A stretch of DNA of 21,840 bases from Paramacrobiotus richtersi (taxonomy: Eukaryota; Tardigrada; Eutardigrada; Parachela; Macrobiotidae), in NCBI GenBank assembly GCA_034698045.1, contig JAQGAU010001043.1, positions 1-21,840 of the forward strand, written 5' to 3'. This document shows, piece by piece, positions 10,356-18,971 of this stretch. Within the stretch, counting starts at the first letter, position 1, and every line of letters starts with the position of its first letter. The notes beneath the pieces are model-generated. The model was not told where the DNA came from. It did no database searches and worked only from the letters and a program-made list of their open reading frames with translations. The translations under genes were made by a program, and so were the position numbers.

Positions 10356-10403
10356 CAAAGGTTATACAGAAACGACGCTCCAGCGTCGTCGTCGAAACCT
10401 TTG
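10356..10403. repeat. nested inverted repeat downstream of copy 2
   Basis: Outer arms CAAAGGTT (10356-10363) and AACCTTTG (10396-10403) enclose inner arms ACGACGCT (10372-10379) and AGCGTCGT (10382-10389) with a 2-base centre. The corresponding place after copy 3 (near 16070) keeps the CAGAAACGAC flank but not the palindrome. Confidence 0.6.
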
Positions 10404-10974
10404 TGTGCACGTTGTCTGGAAGATTTAGTGAAATTAATATGTATCGTACAATAAAACGGCAACTGTTCCCATGACCGCATGTTTTATAAGATGCGTTAAA
10501 CGAAACAATAACTACGCGTTGATCATAACCAGCTACATGAAAACTTTTAGATAGGAGGCTAGAAGATTGATCCTTTGTTATGTGACCGACTTCAAGCAGG
10601 AAATTAAGAGAGAGTTAAATTGTTCCCTTATGATTACAGTATTGTTTACCTGAATCGGATAGCTAGATAATAAACCAAAATATAGTGTTTACTAAATTAG
10701 ATTAGAAAATTTACAAAAATATTATACTCGAAAGTTGAAAGTAAATAAACAGTACTAGTGCGGCTGTAATTGTTGTGTTTTATTAAGGGCGGTACCAAGT
10801 CGAATTTGATTTTACTTGCTTTTTTTGCATTTGGAAGCGGTACTCATCAATGTACAACTCAGGTCAACAACAATGTGGTATTCAACAACGGCAGTAGCGA
10901 GCACCAAATGCGGGATTCTTTCAGATTTGGGTGTTTGTGTGCGCTCAGTGGGTCGATATTTCGGAAGACACAGT

Positions 10975-11265
10975 ATGCTAAGGAAAAGGAATCTGCCGTG
11001 GTATTGTTATTGCTAACTATAGTGAAAGTCATAATTCTGTGAGGCCTCATCAGTTCCGAATTACAGGAATGTATTGCTCTGCTTGATGAGTCAGTTTTCG
11101 GTCGCTAAGGTTTATCCAGTAAACAGCCGATTTCGAAGAATTATCACATCAGAGATCTCATTACGAGGAGTACCAACTGTGAGAAATGCCTGAGCTCATT
11201 TGGAACACATTTCAAAATGGCAACTTCGCGGCTTCTTTTCCGATTTCAACGGTCAGTTAGACTCA
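10975..11265. repeat. duplicated 3' flank, member A (pairs with 16530-16825)
   Basis: Several collinear blocks match the region after copy 3: GGAATCTGCCGTGGTATTGT versus GGAATCTGACGTTGGCATTGT, CCAGTAAAC...GATTTCGAAGAATTA versus CCAGTAAAC...GATTTCGAAAAATTA, and AAATGGCAACTTCGCGGCTT versus AAATGGCGACTTCGAGGCTT. Order and spacing agree, so the gene duplication carried its 3' flank. Confidence 0.65.
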
Positions 11266-11349
11266 GCGGAGGTGCACGTTATTGACAGGTTTCACTGCAT
11301 ATCTAAACCGGATTCTTCGGTTGCCTTCGTATGGTGGCCTATTCGGTTC

Positions 11350-11400
11350 TAACAATAACATGTCGATTATTTTATAATTATAACAATAACATGTAGATTA
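11350..11400. repeat. two 20-base repeats, period 31
   Basis: TAACAATAACATGTCGATTA (11350-11369) and the same with one change (11381-11400). It borders the palindrome cluster. Confidence 0.65.
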
Positions 11401-11424
11401 TGTACTACCAATAACAGAAATCGA

Positions 11425-11960
11425 GTGACTATTTTGCCGCAGTCTTTGCGGCCTGATCGGCTATTTTCCCGCAGTTCTGCGGGCTTATACGAATACGTAG
11501 ATGCTCGGCTATTTTGCCGCATACTACAGGTTTCAGAGCTCCTTGGCTATTTTTGCCGCACTCTGACCTTTTTCGAAGTGGCTACGCGCGAGAGTGCTCC
11601 CGCGCGTAGTTAATCGGCTACGCGCGAGAAATTTCTCGCGCAAAGCAAAAATGTCGCGAATTGGCTACGCGCGAGATCTGTAATTTTGTTTCTTCGGGCA
11701 GCTTTTTATTGGACTTTCCAAGTTCCTTTATTTTAGTTTCTTAGTTTAGCTTCTTGGTTCAGCATCCTAGTTCCTTAGCTTCTTAGTTTCCTCTTAGTTT
11801 TTGTTTAGTTCCGTAGCTCCCGCGCGTAGCCATTTTATTACGTTCCACAACGCACGAGATCTCTCGCGCGTAGTCATTTGGTTACGTTTTCAATATGCGC
11901 GAGAGATCTCGCGCGAAGCCGATTAGCTATGCGCGGGAAATTATCTCGCGCGTAGAACTG
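11425..11960. repeat. cluster of GC-rich palindromes and GGCTA-led units
   Basis: Left part (11425-11570): four units with TATTTTGCCGCA or TATTTTCCCGCA; the TTTSSCGC cores lie at 11433, 11465, 11513 and 11552, three of the units read GGCTATTTT, and the first two end in a matching hairpin arm (GCCGCA/TGCGGC at 11436-11452; CCCGCAG/CTGCGGG at 11468-11483). Right part (11580-11960): repeated CTACGCGCGAGA and its reverse complement, including arms at 11582-11590/11601-11609, a perfect 20-base palindrome at 11622-11641, GCGCGAGA/TCTCGCGC at 11897-11914 and CTATGCGCG/CGCGCGTAG at 11927-11955. A pyrimidine-rich run of TTAGTTTCT-like units (about 11720-11816) separates two groups. There are no constant spacers, so it is not a CRISPR array. 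Function unknown: satellite, non-autonomous element or regulatory cluster. Confidence 0.75.
11720..11816. repeat. degenerate TTAGTTTCT/TTAGTTCCT/TTAGCTTCT run
   Basis: About ten degenerate 8-10-base units with strong strand asymmetry (T-rich, few A) sit inside the palindrome cluster. Confidence 0.6.
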
Positions 11961-12230
11961 ACCAATGTTTTTATAGCTTGTAAGCTATTTGGCCGCACAA
12001 TACCATCTAATACTGTACGTTGTACATCGTTATATAAATTACCTGGCGCACCAAGTGCAGTAACTTGGGGGATCGAAATACCATCACCACAAATCGATTC
12101 GAAGTTAAAAATATATATTAAATGGCACGAATCGTCCTTAGGTATGGAATATGGTCGCTTCGTGCGAACTATCCGGACGCGTGGCGCACCAACTATATTG
12201 ATAGGTGACCCTGTAGACCCCTGGCGTTGA
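11895..12230 (+). other. unclassified open segment (both strands open)
   Basis: A 111-codon plus-strand frame ends with TGA at 12230, and a 128-codon minus-strand frame (11927-12313) overlaps it. The plus frame after the palindromes (from about 11965) reads like a plausible protein, with blocks such as VTWGIEIPSPQ and KLKIYIKWHE, and could be a fragment of an inserted gene. I recognise no family and cannot choose the strand. The first ~25 codons lie in the palindrome cluster and are probably not coding. Confidence 0.2.
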
Positions 12231-12385
12231 TATGGATCGGCGGCATGATAAGATCTGAAATCTTGAAATCGAGATATATCTGGATTTCTGTCCACACTGT
12301 TATGGGCCCACAACCGGTCAACGTAACTTAAATGCTTTCTAGATTGAGCAAACCTTGTATGTTCAGTTTATCTTTACTAAAGAAC

Positions 12386-12402
12386 AAGCCGCGTGCTTAA
12401 AC
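12386..12402 (+). promoter_or_regulatory. 17-base upstream motif of copy 3
   Basis: Identical to 7087-7103 before copy 2. It lies 42 bases before the copy 3 ATG, so it may be promoter or leader sequence. Confidence 0.4.
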
Positions 12403-12444
12403 CAGTAACCGTGATTTACACTGTGCTGTGAGGGGTGTGCCGTA

Positions 12445-15400
12445 ATGAATAACGTCAGGATCCTGTTTCTTATGATTTGCGTTGCAGTTAGTACGTTATT
12501 ACAGCCATACTATAATATTGTACATGGAAACCTAATCTGTTGATTCAGCTGTTAACATAGTTAATTCAAACTGTAGGTATCCATGCGGAAGAACCTTCGC
12601 AAAATCGTGTTCTCCCAGAAAAGCTGGATACTGCAAAAATACCCGACAACCTCCTGGGAGTATTTAGCAATGACCGAGATAAGCTAAATCATGTGACAGC
12701 ACTATGGTTTCTGTTACAGGGTAAATATGGCGGTGTTTACCTAAAGTTTGAGTAATAAAAATGTTTAGTAATCATTGTTGTGACTACGTATACGTGCTTT
12801 TTATTCAGTATTACGGCAAACCCTGACAAAAAATGGGAAATTTATAGATGGTCCGTTGGATGTTAGCCTGGTCAAAGGGAATACATTCGAATTTATGCGC
12901 TGGGAACCGTCCAATGATGTGGACGCCGAGCACGTTAAGGCGGAATGGACTGGCATGATGGATTTCGATTATCAATACTGCTTTGACCTTAATGAATCTC
13001 CCTTGTTGGACATGAACATGTATTACACCGGATGTATTCCGTTTACGCTAAATAAAAAAGTATCTTTTAACCCACGCTATGTACCGGGAAAAGCGCACCA
13101 GGTGACATACTATATACACTGCCGCTTTTCTGTTTCTCGGCTTCTAATGAAGATTTTGTCAGGTTATGTTTACGCTGGTAGAGGGAGCTATCAGAGCCGT
13201 AATACAAAGTCCAAGTGAGTGTGGGTTCAGAAAGACTTTGATGAGCTTTGTTCCGAAACCAGGAGGCATCGCCGTTGTAAGTTTCCTAACTTGTAACCGG
13301 TTTGCTTGAAGTCGAGTGGCCTTGCTGTATATGTTGTTTCAATTTTAACAGAGTTTCAATGGAGAACCTGAAACACTGTATACGCAGGCTTTGCCGGTAT
13401 GCATGTTCGGTGCTTTCCAGCTGGATGCTAATAGCACATTGATCGAAGCTGCTAATGACATTTTTCGAAGTACTTTTTAATCTACCGAACAATATGCGTG
13501 ACGGCATCTGAGGTGCTTTCCTTATTGCAGCCTTTAGCCACGGTAAGGACAATACATTATGGACTAACGTGACCAGTATATGGATATCGAAAACGCCCAT
13601 TCATAAGGAAAACGAATTCCTGTTCAAGATTGCGTTCTCCCCGGAAAAAGTTTTACATAGGGATTATCGACTGATAAACGGAACTCTACTGGAATTCAAT
13701 GCACTGGTGCGTAAAGGTTATGGCTGTACTGGCAGCACGAAACTGTTGAATTTCGATTTACTGGTTAGGATAACAACCTTCACCAACGCCGCTCTGCCGA
13801 GCAAGCAGCCATAAACGGGAATTCGATTGTGGTGAAGATACGAACTGGTCAAACGGACTCTTTAACCTTTCGCTACGCGTTCTACCCGGATTATATACTG
13901 CAAGTATGAAAAGACAGGTTTCTCTCACAGTACCTCTATCGCAAAGTACTCTTTTCAGACCGTGGAGTTCAACAATAAAACCAAGGTTGTACTCACTTAC
14001 AATCGAACTGTTCCTTGGCATCTTCACGGAACATACGAGGAAATAAAGGAAAACGCCACTAGGCAAGTCCGTCCCGAAGGAGACATGACAATGACCACGG
14101 CATCACTGGTACCACCAAAGTATCGGTGCAACCAAAATCGACGAATTAGGATGTTTCCAGACTCAACGGCTCCCCATGTCGTGCTCCAGGACACGAGCTG
14201 TACGAACAGGACTTTTCGCTTTCGATTGTCCAAAGACCTAGAAGAATCGAAAAATGTGACGGGGTTTTCGAGCTCTCTGTATCATCGTGTAAGATACTCT
14301 CAGTTACGGCAGAATGTACGTACAGAAGTATGCAGTACTCTGCATCTTTGTTTCGTTATAAGACCGTTACCAACGGCAGGATGCATCTAGCCACGAGATA
14401 TGCCGCGGAGACACTGTCCATCGACCAAAGAACTGCCATCGTACAAAGAAATAACGAAAGCGAAGCGGCGTCTTCCTCGACGTTCGAGCACATAAGGATC
14501 GCATCGAATCCTGATCATGATTACATGGTTAATTAACCATAGAATAAACTTTTGCTCGTCCAGACTATCTGACAACCTTAACCGATTGTTTTCACCATTT
14601 TATGCAGGACTATAGTAGCACAAAGGAATCGCAACAGTCCGGATTTCGAAGAGTTATGTCTCCATCTGTTTTCGGAAAATTTCGACTTACAGGTAAATAA
14701 CAGACGGCGCGGACCAGGACGAAATCAAATCTGCAAGAATGAGAGACAGTCTGTCGTCAAGCTGCTTATAATCACGGAGTTGTGGTGTTCAGTTTGTTAG
14801 AGTTTTATCTTTGTGTAGGATCTCAAGCGCCTGAAGATCATGTCTGGCAAATAATTCAGGGTCCTGGAGATCGGTTCCACTTTATGTTGCCAGCTTTCCC
14901 CACTGTTTTCAATCTGACCTTCAATAAAGCAGCCGAAACTCTCCCGGGAATTCAGGTAGCGTTTAACTGTCAGTGTCAACCTTATGCACAGGACGATGTT
15001 AGTGCGGTATGCGAACACAAGGAACCTAGCGTTAGCATGGCTTTTGCGAATACGAGTACATTACTAAGTTAGTTGTACGAATTCATAGTTCCAGAGAATT
15101 TTTGCAAAAGTTCTGGTTGAATACCTTCAGTTCTTACTGGATTGGCGGTTTAAATCCGTTTGTGCATGTTAAAAAAATGTAAAGATCTTAATAATTATGT
15201 ACAAGTATCACGGAAAGAGTAATAGTTGCGTAATATAAAAATTTTTTTAATACACCATTACATATCCTTCGTTTAGGTCATTATACCATTACAGTACTGT
15301 ATTACGAACAGTGAATGTCACAGGTCATGATTGTCACTGTTGCCGACTTCCGAACATTGCAAAATGTAGTAGTCCTGTACCTTATAATAATGCAACAACC

Positions 15401-15886
15401 TTAGTTTCCAACGGGTTTATGTTCGGACAGCGGATTTATTTGCGTTAATGTCAACTCAGTATGCTGAACATAAATTATATATTTACGGAAACACTGTTAA
15501 AAATATATGGTTAATTTAAATGTGTCCCTTAACTGGCAAACGGTCAAATTAAGGGATCTTGTCTGGCTTTCTCCACAAACCCTGGCCGTTTCATTTAAAA
15601 TATGTTTATTCTTTACGTAGTGTCAATTGCCAACTGCGGGTTCAGAACTAAACAGAATGACGAGTTACGAATTTATCAAATGTTTTTTTTTGTTGTTGTT
15701 GGGTAGTCTATGTGGCACTATGTGGAGATGTTCGATAAAGTGATCCTGACTATTTACGAGACATCTCACCCAGGATCATTGGACTTTACGAGGAAGGCAG
15801 CCTATCTGGCCTCGCCTGATGGAGTCACTGTGACAGAATTTGAGTCTGGCTCGGAGATGGACGTTAATTTAACTCGAGTTGTGTAA
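12445..15886 (+). CDS. secreted glycoprotein of unknown family, tandem copy 3 (12 exons, intact)
   Basis: Exons: 12445-12490, 12577-12720, 12848-13101, 13163-13276, 13352-13469, 13531-13706, 13769-13903, 13959-14288, 14336-14527, 14608-14692, 14819-14955, 15707-15886. All introns are GT-AG and phases (1,1,0,0,1,0,0,0,0,1,0) join into 636 codons plus TAA. Residues 1-16 are a signal peptide; the rest has no membrane segment. Five Cys are shared by all copies (108, 126, 168, 386, 410 in this copy); C203 is private to it. At least eight N-glycosylation sequons occur, five in exon 8 (N335, N344, N361, N412, N428). Alternating hydrophobic patterns (KVVLTYNRTV, LTFRYAFY) suggest beta structure, but I recognise no domain. 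Intron 11 is 751 bases, against 297 and 348 in copies 1 and 2. Poly(A) signal AATAAA at 16044-16049. I take this copy as the reference because it needs no special splicing. Confidence 0.8.
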
Positions 15887-16043
15887 AATTACTGTCACGG
15901 GTTACGGTAGAATAAGTCCGGTAGTGTTGCGGTGTTCTACGTCCTGACCAAAACTTCATGCGGGAGCTTTTCATGCGTTTTGGCAGAGTACAGCTAGCGG
16001 ATTTGTGCTCCCGAAATAAGTTTCGCATTGGACGTTTTTCCTG

Positions 16044-16049
16044 AATAAA
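16044..16049 (+). terminator. AATAAA poly(A) signal of copy 3
   Basis: Canonical hexamer 158 bases after the copy 3 stop codon. Confidence 0.6.
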
Positions 16050-16393
16050 TGGCAAGCTAGAAGAGTCTAACAGAAACGACACCCGAGCGTAATCTGGCAT
16101 GATTCGCAAGCTGCTCGTGGCGTCCTCCTTAGTTCGGTGGCTCTTTTACAGAACTGGTTGCAGGGAAAATCCTTTTAAGGATGTAATGATGATGAGAATG
16201 AAACTGAACATTTAAAGTTAACAATGTAATAACGCTGCGAATCTTTGTGTTACTTGTTTGTCAAACTGCTGTACTCTTGAATAATGCATGGCTTACGGCT
16301 GTGTCGATATGTTTCACACTTGCAGCACTAATTGACTGTCCATAAAAAAAGGATGGGCCTAAAAATTCCGATCGCATCACAACGGGAACTACT

Positions 16394-16420
16394 ACTAGTA
16401 CTTTATCATGAAGTACTAGT
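16394..16420. repeat. perfect 10-base hairpin with 7-base loop
   Basis: ACTAGTACTT (16394-16403) and AAGTACTAGT (16411-16420) are exact reverse complements around TATCATG. Confidence 0.75.
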
Positions 16421-16529
16421 CAGTAATGTACTGCAGTCTGCCGCGCCAGTAAAGCAGACCGAATACGGGCTCTGCTCACGTTATCATTTGTATGTGTACA
16501 GTCAGTTGGTATAATCCCGTGGGATGTGC

Positions 16530-16825
16530 TGCGGAAACGGAATCTGACGTTGGCATTGTTTCGCTAACTGAAATCATCACTTCTGCGGCTCTTCATTTCC
16601 GGCTTAAGCGGAATGTAATCATGAACTGTTGATCTGCTTGCATTGGCGAATCAATTTCCGGTCCCTAATGTTCAATACGCATACCAGTAAACTGATTTCG
16701 AAAAATTAACACCTCAGGGATTTCGGTAAATTTATTATTTAGAATGCTACTGCGGAAATACTCATTTGCAATATTCCAAATGGCGACTTCGAGGCTTTTT
16801 TCCCGATATAAAGGGTCATTATGCA
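16530..16825. repeat. duplicated 3' flank, member B (pairs with 10975-11265)
   Basis: Counterpart of the segment after copy 2, in the same orientation and order. It shows that copies 2 and 3 arose from a unit extending at least ~0.9 kb beyond the last exon. Confidence 0.65.
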
Positions 16826-17295
16826 CAGCAAGACGACAGAAAACGAGAGCCTGCTGGCTCGTTAATAAGGGTCTTTGCACTGTGAGCTGAAAAGATTACA
16901 GATCAATTGCAAAAGTTAATGAAGGGGGAATTGCCTGTGCATCTTGACGTACTGGTTCTCTCGCCTTGTATACGTTTCGTAAACCTGTACGTCAAGAACG
17001 GAGAATCATCAGTTTAGCATCGATTACGACCATAGCTATACAGTTCACGTGCCAGCTAAAGAGTGCAATCAATAACCAAACAACATTCGGGATTACAGCT
17101 GCGGCGGGTAAAACGCACGAGTCACCGGTTGAAGAGGTGTGAATATCCACGTTAGGTAACGTATTTTATAATCTGCACGATTTCCGGTAACACACCATAA
17201 TCCTGCGTGATATATTTGGGAAACTTGGATAAAATCACCCAGAATGTCTGAATGCAGTTTGAAGTGATTGGGAATGTTAGATCGTCGGGTACAGA

Positions 17296-18243
17296 ATGCT
17301 GAATGAAACGGATCTGCGTGCAAACAGTTCGCTCGTTGACTGCGACACATGGAAAGACTCGGCTTTCTTCCGAGTAATCACACTAGGCTCACTCATTCCA
17401 GGACTCTTTGTTGTGATGTTCAACGTCACAAATTTACTAGTATTCTTCAAATGGAAGCACAAACAGCCGTTTCTCATTCATCACATCTCCTTATCCTTCG
17501 CGGAGCTCGTGTGGGGATGCGCAACGATGGTGGGTCCGATTTCCCGGTATTTGGATTATCGATACATCAGCTGGTCAACGGAAATATCGGTCATCGCACA
17601 TTCGATTCCCCTGGTCAATTCTTTGATTATGGTCATCAGTTTGGACCGCTGGTTGTTCGTGGACTATCCATCATTTTATCGGCATTACTTTACAAAACGT
17701 GCTGTTGTTGTAATAAACGTCATTACGTGGGCAACGGTGTTTGGCATTCATCTGACGATATTCTTCGTCGTCCGCTCGAATCAATCTGTGGTGCGGATGG
17801 TCTGTAAAGGTTTACCGATAGTTCTCTTGGCATCCACCCCATGGATCAAATTTTACAATAGTAATTTTTATATCGTGCTGTGTCTTTCTGGGTTGCCCCA
17901 GTTGAGATTGGTTTACTTGGCGGTGAAAGCCAGATGGATTATCTTCAGAGAGAGTAAACTGGGATGTCTGGGAAGTCATCAGCAGAGAATTATCGCTAAT
18001 ACGATGCTGCTCACTCGGATTTTTAAGAGTGTGGTTGCGGGATCGACAATTGTTTCGGCTAGTATTGTGTGTCAGATTGTTGCGCGATTGATCTACAGGA
18101 TGCTCATGATGTATGGTGACAGCAAGACATACTTGCTGCTGTTTTACTGCTTTAATGCGACAAAAGATATGCTCCCTTTCTTTTTCTATGTGGCTTGTTA
18201 TCCTCAGTTTCGAATGTATTTACACAGGATTGCTTGTCGCTAA
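17296..18243 (+). CDS. divergent rhodopsin-like GPCR, single exon
   Basis: A 315-residue seven-helix receptor; ligand unknown. Two sequons (N3, N10) lie in a short N-terminus. Helices are at about 25-51, 60-82, 95-122, 135-159, 173-212, 235-268 and 276-302. Class A landmarks: DRW (117-119) in place of DRY at the end of helix 3, W145 in helix 4 and P201 in helix 5. Departures are strong: Glu (E70) at the usual 2.50 Asp, no CWxP in helix 6, and a helix 7 motif DMLPFFFY (291-298) where NPxxY is expected. The helix 5-6 loop is short (~25 residues) and the C-tail only about 12 residues. It shares little sequence with the first receptor, so it is not a local duplicate. It converges on the Kazal gene, whose putative poly(A) signal lies only 18 bases after this stop. 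Confidence 0.85.
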   Translation: MLNETDLRANSSLVDCDTWKDSAFFRVITLGSLIPGLFVVMFNVTNLLVFFKWKHKQPFLIHHISLSFAELVWGCATMVGPISRYLDYRYISWSTEISVIAHSIPLVNSLIMVISLDRWLFVDYPSFYRHYFTKRAVVVINVITWATVFGIHLTIFFVVRSNQSVVRMVCKGLPIVLLASTPWIKFYNSNFYIVLCLSGLPQLRLVYLAVKARWIIFRESKLGCLGSHQQRIIANTMLLTRIFKSVVAGSTIVSASIVCQIVARLIYRMLMMYGDSKTYLLLFYCFNATKDMLPFFFYVACYPQFRMYLHRIACR

Positions 18244-18260
18244 GTCTTTACAGTTTATTT

Positions 18261-18266
18261 TTTATT
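18261..18266 (-). terminator. possible AATAAA poly(A) signal of the Kazal gene (minus strand)
   Basis: TTTATT on the plus strand, about 200 bases after the Kazal stop; a second lies at 18254-18259. Both are just past the stop of the convergent receptor gene, so the two 3' UTRs probably overlap. Confidence 0.4.
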
Positions 18267-18466
18267 ATTTCTAATGCCGTATAGCAGTACTATCAATGTG
18301 ATCGAAAAAGATCGGTTCTCGATCGTTATACAGAATACAAATATGTACGGTGGTCAAGCAAGAAAAAATTCACAACGTTAACCGTGAATGTTCATTGTAA
18401 CGGTAATGTTCACACACACATACGCTTTTTTTACAATTTGCACAGGCGCATAGGAATAGCACATGG

Positions 18467-18971
18467 TTAGACCTTTCCTTGCAATCCACCGGCTGCTCCA
18501 TCTTTGCATCTTCCTTTGCGTGCGATTTGTATATCTGTACAAAATGGGTATCGTGAAGAATAACGGCCTACCTATTTTTTCAGTGGTATATAAAATAATA
18601 ATGTATATTTTCGTCAGTGCGTTTAATACGCCTGCTAGCCAGCGTGCACTTCTAGAAGTGTTCGCTTTGGACGCACATTTGAAAATTATCTGAGTTTGTA
18701 TCGGGGAAACTTACTTTGACACTTAGCTAAACAACCGTTTGAATATGTTTTTCCGTTTATCCCGCAGACAGGTGACAAATTCCTCGGGCAAGAGCACACC
18801 TTCGTTGGGCCTACCCCAGTATCGGGACTTCCCCCCTCCACGATTACTGTAAAACCATATATATACGGCAACCAATTGGGTATATATATATTCGTATTAT
18901 TATAATTTACGGGATTAGAGAAACTTACCACAGACCACAGCAATGAAAAAACAGCGCAACAGGATCTTCAT
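18467..18971 (-). CDS. secreted single-domain Kazal-type serine protease inhibitor (3 exons)
   Basis: Exons on the minus strand: 18929-18971, 18715-18846 and 18467-18534, with phase 1 GT-AG introns (donors GTAAGT; acceptors TTTTACAG and TTGTACAG). Joined they give 80 residues ending in TAA. Residues 1-14, with a few more, are a signal peptide ([14 protein letters not shown]). The Kazal domain spans C32-C68: C32-x-C34-x7-C42-x10-C53-x3-C57-x10-C68. The core VCG-x-x-G-x-TY-x-N is at 41-51, and the third exon supplies the IARKGRC end with the sixth Cys, so the domain is complete only when all exons are joined. By the family's usual numbering the P1 residue is two after the second Cys, Arg36, which suggests inhibition of trypsin-like proteases outside the cell. 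The C-tail is short and Gly-rich. The spacing fits a compact invertebrate Kazal domain. Confidence 0.86.

Larger units (their letters stand above)
10174..12444. other. 2.3-kb spacer between copies 2 and 3
   Basis: Holds the copy 2 poly(A) signal, a nested hairpin, a segment related to the flank of copy 3 (about 10975-11265), a small AT-rich repeat (11350-11400), the GC-rich palindrome cluster (11425-11960) and a region open on both strands (about 11895-12313). A 90-codon frame at 10770-11042 lies partly in the duplicated flank and its equivalent near 16500 is not kept as the same frame, so I do not call it a gene. Confidence 0.55.
15887..17295. other. spacer between copy 3 and the second receptor gene
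   Basis: No gene supported. It holds the copy 3 poly(A) signal, the duplicated 3' flank (16530-16825), a perfect hairpin (16394-16420) and a 10-base inverted repeat with a 34-base loop (CTTGACGTAC at 16943-16952, GTACGTCAAG at 16987-16996). Open frames at 16332-16514 (+) and 16665-16880 (-) show no recognisable content. Confidence 0.55.

Noticed and set aside
10770..11042. 90-codon plus-strand frame
   Set aside because: It lies partly in the duplicated flank; the related sequence near 16500 does not keep the frame.
11425..11960. CRISPR array or integron-like repeat series
   Set aside because: Repeat units vary in length and sequence, spacing is irregular and the setting is a eukaryotic genome with spliced genes.
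14782..15072. Read-through of copy 3 exon 11 into its intron as a longer terminal exon
   Set aside because: The donor at 14956 aligns with the donors of copies 1 and 2, and the conserved last exon at 15707 is intact, so splicing is the better reading.
16665..16880. 71-codon minus-strand frame
   Set aside because: The paralogous flank (near 11100-11260) has stops in the corresponding frame, so selection for coding is not evident.
18463..18693. 76-codon plus-strand frame
   Set aside because: Antisense to the last intron and third exon of the Kazal gene, whose splicing and Cys pattern are far better supported.
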